Positions 15,838-19,148 of a stretch of DNA of 19,148 nt are shown one piece after another. A program made the position numbers and the translations under genes. How positions within the stretch are numbered: the stretch's first letter is position 1; the number at the start of each line of letters is the position of its first letter. The notes below the pieces were generated by a model. The model had not been told where the DNA came from. It saw only the letters and a program-made list of their open reading frames with translations, and did no database searches. The stretch covers positions 1 to 19,148 of the forward strand of contig CANQOJ010000020.1 in the NCBI GenBank assembly GCA_947625455.1, written 5' to 3'. Source of the stretch: an uncultured Clostridia bacterium (GTDB taxonomy: Bacteria > Bacillota > Clostridia > Oscillospirales > Ruminococcaceae).

Positions 15838-16503
15838 CTATCTCCCCTTAGAAATTTTTATCTTCAGTCCCGAAATTATATTCAGAGGATTTACGACATT
15901 GTTAAGCTTTGCGAGATCTTTCCACAGGTCTGCGTCGCCAAACTCCTCGTAGGCTATCTGCCAGAGAGATGTGCTTTCATCGACGACGCGCACCTTGTCG
16001 CTTCCAAAGCCTTTGAACACATCGGATTTTCCGAGGTCGGAGGATTCGGGCACGGACTTGAATGTAACGTCAACCGATGCTCTGACGGGTTTTCCGCTTG
16101 AAAGAAACATAGTGAACTTCTGCGAAACGTCAGTCACTACGCCCTTGAATTGCAGCGAACCCCACTTAAACGTGCATACGGGAGGTCGGTGCAAAAGCGA
16201 GTTTACTCTCGTCAGCTTGTAAAGTTTTGAAGTAAGCGCAGATACATCAGTCATTTCGCTGTCTTTTACGGGAACGACTCTTTGCTTTGACGGATCGTAT
16301 GTCGGAGGTTCATAGGTGCTGAACATAAGCTGAACCGTAAGCGAATCCTGCCCGCCCGAAATAAACTGCGCTATCGGACTGTCAAGTCCGGGAACATTTA
16401 CCGTGCTGTAATTTACGCTTGTCTGCAAATTATACTCCGAGGGATTGAACATTACGGAAATATCCTCTCCCTGCTCCTGACTTATCACCGCTTTTTCCAG
16501 CAC
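15838..16503 (-). CDS. CIS tube-type/LysM protein (Afp7/XkdP-like) joining tube and hub
   Basis: A 221-residue protein. The N-terminal part contains VMFNPSEYNLQ, the 'FNP.ey' signature of the CIS tube N-terminal family, then SLTVQLMFSTYEPP and PPVCTFKWGSLQFKGVVT. The C-terminal 50 residues are a LysM domain: DKVRVVDESTSLWQIAYEEFG, then WKDLAKLNNVVNPLNI. Members sit between the last tube ring and the hub; their LysM works in assembly rather than in cell-wall binding. The start is GTG at 16503, with GAGGAGG 8 bases before it. That site overlaps the stop codon (TGA) of the preceding gene, so translation is probably coupled. Confidence 0.92.
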   Translation of the reverse strand: MLEKAVISQEQGEDISVMFNPSEYNLQTSVNYSTVNVPGLDSPIAQFISGGQDSLTVQLMFSTYEPPTYDPSKQRVVPVKDSEMTDVSALTSKLYKLTRVNSLLHRPPVCTFKWGSLQFKGVVTDVSQKFTMFLSSGKPVRASVDVTFKSVPESSDLGKSDVFKGFGSDKVRVVDESTSLWQIAYEEFGDADLWKDLAKLNNVVNPLNIISGLKIKISKGR

Positions 16504-16511
16504 TTAAACCG

Positions 16512-16518
16512 CCTCCTC
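16512..16518 (-). promoter_or_regulatory. Ribosome binding site overlapping the upstream stop codon
   Basis: The minus strand reads TGAGGAGG from 16519 to 16512. TGA ends the repeat protein, and GAGGAGG serves the LysM gene, whose GTG at 16503 is 8 bases on. This arrangement favours reinitiation and equal output of the two proteins. Confidence 0.65.
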
Positions 16519-19148
16519 AGAATATCCCGTGGCGCTTTCCCGCCAGGAGAATATCGCGCTCGATACTGCTTTTTATCTCACGTTCAAGAATAGAACTTTC
16601 GCTTTTCAAAACAAAGCGCGTACTCATTTCCTGCTCATTTTTTCTGACCTCGGCAATCTCGCGGGTTATATCGTCAAGCTTTCCGCTAAGCCCCGAAAGC
16701 CTTTCGGAAACCTCCTCCGACTTCTGAACGCCGCCGGCATTGACCGCGTAATTTACCGTTACATTTTCGCGCGGACTTTCAAAATACTCCTCTGTATAAA
16801 ACAGTTCCGCTCCCGAATAATCTGCGCGTTCGTTCTGTTTTTCAAGCTGTGAGTATATCCTTTCATACGGAGAATTTGCCGCCTTTGCCGTTTGTATCAC
16901 AAGTTCATGTCCGGCGTTTTCGATTAACCTTGAAACCGCGTCATGACTGAACCTGAACAGCTTGTTTTCCTGCAAAACCTCGCTGTTATCCCCTTTGCGG
17001 AGATAAAAGAGGTCGTAATCGTAGGCTTTTTGTTCTATAAATTCGGCAAGTTCATCGGTATTTTCTCCGTAGAAATTCTTCACCGCCTTGTAAAGCGTCT
17101 TGTCTGCGGCAACGCTTTTCGCTTTGCTGTTTATCTGCTTTATGCCGAAAACCGCAGTACCGAAAACATTCTTTATGTCATTAAGAGTTTTGCTTATGCT
17201 TTCAGCAGTTTCGTCATATGATATAGCCTTTATAATTTCATCAGCAAATTTTTCGCTTGAAACAACATTTGCCGTGCTGTTGTTCATCACAAGTTCATCG
17301 GAGAAAAGCGCGCCGTTTAAGCGTTCTTCGGTAACGTCATCTGTTATAGCCTCAAACAATTCCCTCGTGAATTTACCGCGTGCAAAATCCTGCGTTTCAA
17401 GATATTCCGAAATCCTTTTAAATTCAGCAGTTTCATTCCCGTTATAACCCTCAAACTTGACGGCATTAAATAAGCGCAGAACATTTTCGGTGAAACGTTC
17501 AATTCTTTCCGAGTTGTTTTCCGTCTTTTGATAAAAGTCGGTCTTTAACTCTTCAAGTTCAGCTTTAAGAGAATTTACTGTTTCCTTTTCGGCGTTCAGC
17601 TTGCTTTTGATAAGGCTTTGCACATACACAAGGCGTATGTTCTCAATCGGCTTCTCAAATTCGTTATCCGAGTATTCCTCAACATTTGATAAAATCTTTT
17701 TAGCTTCCGAAAGAACAATATTTTCGGATATTTTATCGCCCGAAAAAGTTTCGTCAAAATCTCTCAGCAGCTCTGTAAGATGTTTGCGGTCGTTTTCATT
17801 GACAGCCGTTCTGACGTTATTTAAAAGCTTTGTTAGCTGATAATATACCGTAGAAATGCCGTTTGTGCGCTCATCTGCAAATTTCAGAAGTTTCTCCTTG
17901 TTTATCAGATTTATGCGTTCAGCCGACTTTAAAACGTCTGAAAACTTTTCACCGCCTATCATGCCCTGACTATTGCAGAGAGAAAGCTGTTCGGAGAACC
18001 ATTCAAACGCTCTCAGACGTTCTGACGCGGTCATTTTGCTGTAAGAACTGCCGAGGTTTTTGAACTCAAGTTTAAGTTCATCAAAATTCACTGTGTTGCT
18101 GCGGTAGGACGACATAAGACTGTCCAGCAGGCTTTCATACTCTCGTTCAATCTCGGAAGTTTTGACCTTTCCGTTTTGAAACTCTCTTGATATGCGCACA
18201 AACTCCGACAGCACCGCCGAATCCGCGTAAAGCCTTATCATAGGTTCTTCGAGATTATGCACAAGTTCTTCTGTTACCGCAATTTTTGAACTTTCCGTTT
18301 CGGACAGCCTGAACTTCTCTATCAAACTTGAAATTAACTCTAAATTTTTCGGCATGGTATATTCAACCCGATTTATATTATCAAGAACATAGTTTACCTC
18401 TCGGCTGATTTCCGAAAAATCTTTCTTATCATAATCATTTTCCGAAATTTTCAGATATTCAAGCGTTTTTGAAATAAACTCCAAATCGCCCTCGTATATA
18501 TCCGAAAAATTCTCGCTTTGACTGAACAATTCCGCAAATCTGCGCTCGCTGATTTCGTTATTATTAAAATTACTTTCGCGGGTTTCAGTTTCCTTTTGCT
18601 TCAAAGCCGAAACAATGTTCTTTATTGTCAGCCTCAAATTCTCAACGCTTACATTTGAATTTTCGGTCAATTGAAGTTTTATCATTTCCGACAATTCGCT
18701 CGTTAACTGTCCTTTTTCTTCCAAAGCCGAAACAATGTTCTTAATTGTCAGCTTCAAATCCTCAACGCTTGTACTTGAATTTTCGGTCAATTGCAGTTTT
18801 ATCAATTCCGACAATTCGCTCGGCAGTTGCTCTTTTTCTTCCAAAGCCGAAACAATGTTCTTAATTGTCAGCTTCAAATCTTCAACGCTTGTATTTGAAT
18901 TTTCGGTCAGTTGCAGTTTTATCAATTCCGACAATTCGCTTGACAATTGCCCTTTTTCTTCCAAAGCCGAAACAATGTTCTTTATTGTCAGCCTCAAATT
19001 CTCAACGCTTACATTTGAATTTTCGGCTAGTTGCAGTTTAATCAACTCCGACAATTCGCTCGGCAGTTGCTCTTTTTCTTCCAAAGCCGAAACAATGTTC
19101 TTTATTGTCAGCCTCAAATTCTCAACGCTTACATTTGAATTTTCGGCT
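16517..19148 (-). CDS. Long helical protein with 40-residue tandem repeats, candidate tape measure (N-terminus beyond window)
   Basis: The frame is open to the right edge and gives 876 residues in the window. The TTG at 19117 lies inside a repeat unit and is not a real start; the same repeat continues upstream of it to the edge. The N-terminal visible part is four full repeats of 40 residues and part of a fifth (unit: LTIKNIVSALEEK, QLPSELSELIKLQL, ENSNVSVEN). The middle is charged and almost wholly helical with few glycines. The last 100 residues contain a coiled-coil-like stretch, VSERLSGLSGKLDDITREIAE, and end in a basic tail. No membrane segment, signal peptide or enzymatic motif was seen. 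In PBSX-like clusters the gene directly before LysM-hub-gp25-J is the tape measure, so that is the leading reading, by position and composition only. Alternatives are a tube-loaded cargo or a chaperone. Confidence 0.85.
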   Translation of the reverse strand, partial: AENSNVSVENLRLTIKNIVSALEEKEQLPSELSELIKLQLAENSNVSVENLRLTIKNIVSALEEKGQLSSELSELIKLQLTENSNTSVEDLKLTIKNIVSALEEKEQLPSELSELIKLQLTENSSTSVEDLKLTIKNIVSALEEKGQLTSELSEMIKLQLTENSNVSVENLRLTIKNIVSALKQKETETRESNFNNNEISERRFAELFSQSENFSDIYEGDLEFISKTLEYLKISENDYDKKDFSEISREVNYVLDNINRVEYTMPKNLELISSLIEKFRLSETESSKIAVTEELVHNLEEPMIRLYADSAVLSEFVRISREFQNGKVKTSEIEREYESLLDSLMSSYRSNTVNFDELKLEFKNLGSSYSKMTASERLRAFEWFSEQLSLCNSQGMIGGEKFSDVLKSAERINLINKEKLLKFADERTNGISTVYYQLTKLLNNVRTAVNENDRKHLTELLRDFDETFSGDKISENIVLSEAKKILSNVEEYSDNEFEKPIENIRLVYVQSLIKSKLNAEKETVNSLKAELEELKTDFYQKTENNSERIERFTENVLRLFNAVKFEGYNGNETAEFKRISEYLETQDFARGKFTRELFEAITDDVTEERLNGALFSDELVMNNSTANVVSSEKFADEIIKAISYDETAESISKTLNDIKNVFGTAVFGIKQINSKAKSVAADKTLYKAVKNFYGENTDELAEFIEQKAYDYDLFYLRKGDNSEVLQENKLFRFSHDAVSRLIENAGHELVIQTAKAANSPYERIYSQLEKQNERADYSGAELFYTEEYFESPRENVTVNYAVNAGGVQKSEEVSERLSGLSGKLDDITREIAEVRKNEQEMSTRFVLKSESSILEREIKSSIERDILLAGKRHGIF
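18597..19148 (-). repeat. In-frame 120-bp tandem repeats (40 aa each) in the candidate tape measure
   Basis: Copies begin at 18601, 18721, 18841, 18961 and 19081, an exact period of 120 bases, and the array runs off the edge. The first halves of the copies at 18961 and 19081 are identical over 60 bases, and 18601 differs by one base. The copies at 18721 and 18841 form a second type with about 6 differences in 60. In the protein, EQLPS and GQLSS/GQLTS alternate from unit to unit, which hints at an older 80-residue pair as the unit of duplication. The third base of codons varies little, so expansion or gene conversion is recent. Confidence 0.95.

Noticed and set aside
13556..16503. Intact prophage
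   Set aside because: The baseplate order is phage-like, but no head, packaging, lysis, replication or integration gene is present, and DUF4255 and DUF4280 genes point to an eCIS-type system.
19115..19117. TTG as start of the repeat protein
   Set aside because: It falls inside a repeat unit and the same frame continues upstream with the preceding unit's sequence to the window edge; there is no ribosome site.
18597..19148. CRISPR-like or satellite repeat array
   Set aside because: The period is an exact 120 bases without distinct spacers, and all copies are in one open coding frame, so it is a protein repeat.

Overview
The window holds most of one gene cluster, all on the minus strand, for a phage-tail-like contractile injection system (CIS) of the extracellular/cytosolic (Afp/PVC/Streptomyces-CIS) lineage. 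Transcription runs from high to low coordinates. Thirteen genes are visible, two of them cut by the window edges. They are packed head to tail with gaps of 1 to 37 bases, except for one gap of about 150 bases that holds a large palindrome. The base composition looks moderate (roughly 45% GC by eye). The strong AAAGGAGG-type ribosome binding sites, the frequent GTG/TTG starts, the PBSX-like baseplate gene order and the MORN-repeat membrane protein suggest a Clostridia-type Firmicute, perhaps an Oscillospiraceae/Ruminococcus relative. That assignment is an inference and is not firm.

Layout in transcription order. (1) 19148-16517: a long, charged, helical protein with 40-residue tandem repeats, open at the right edge. 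It sits where a tape measure gene sits in PBSX-like tails. (2) 16503-13556, the inner baseplate and spike: a LysM/CIS tube-type protein, a gp27-like hub, a separate gp5-like OB-fold/beta-helix spike, and a gp25-like wedge protein. (3) 13530-13422: a nested palindrome of about 109 bp. (4) 13404-7438, the outer baseplate: two Baseplate_J-type proteins (973 and 645 aa) and a P2 gpI-type tail protein. (5) 7425-5764: an Ig-ended protein of an eCIS-associated type, perhaps a fibre or adaptor. (6) 5750-3178: two membrane proteins, one with a C-terminal anchor and a cytoplasmic domain that may be pseudokinase-like, the other with one transmembrane segment and about 17 MORN repeats. (7) 3147-1512: a DUF4255/Pvc16-type tail cap, a beta-rich companion protein and a DUF4280 PAAR-like spike tip. 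(8) 1474-1: a large multi-pass membrane protein cut by the left edge.

How they may work together: hub, spike, PAAR tip, gp25, J proteins and tail protein I form the baseplate and puncturing device; the DUF4255 protein caps the other end; the repeat protein may set tail length. Sheath, tube and the AAA+ ATPase common in eCIS loci are not in this window; sheath and tube most likely lie beyond the right edge. No terminase, portal, capsid, holin, lysin or integrase is seen, which argues against an intact prophage. The unusual part is the set of three membrane proteins inside the same run of genes. It suggests a particle that is tethered to, or triggered at, the producer's own membrane, comparable in concept to the membrane partner CisA of Streptomyces CIS.

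No tRNA, rRNA, CRISPR array, insertion sequence or convincing rho-independent terminator was seen. No stretch above 300 bases lacks a gene.
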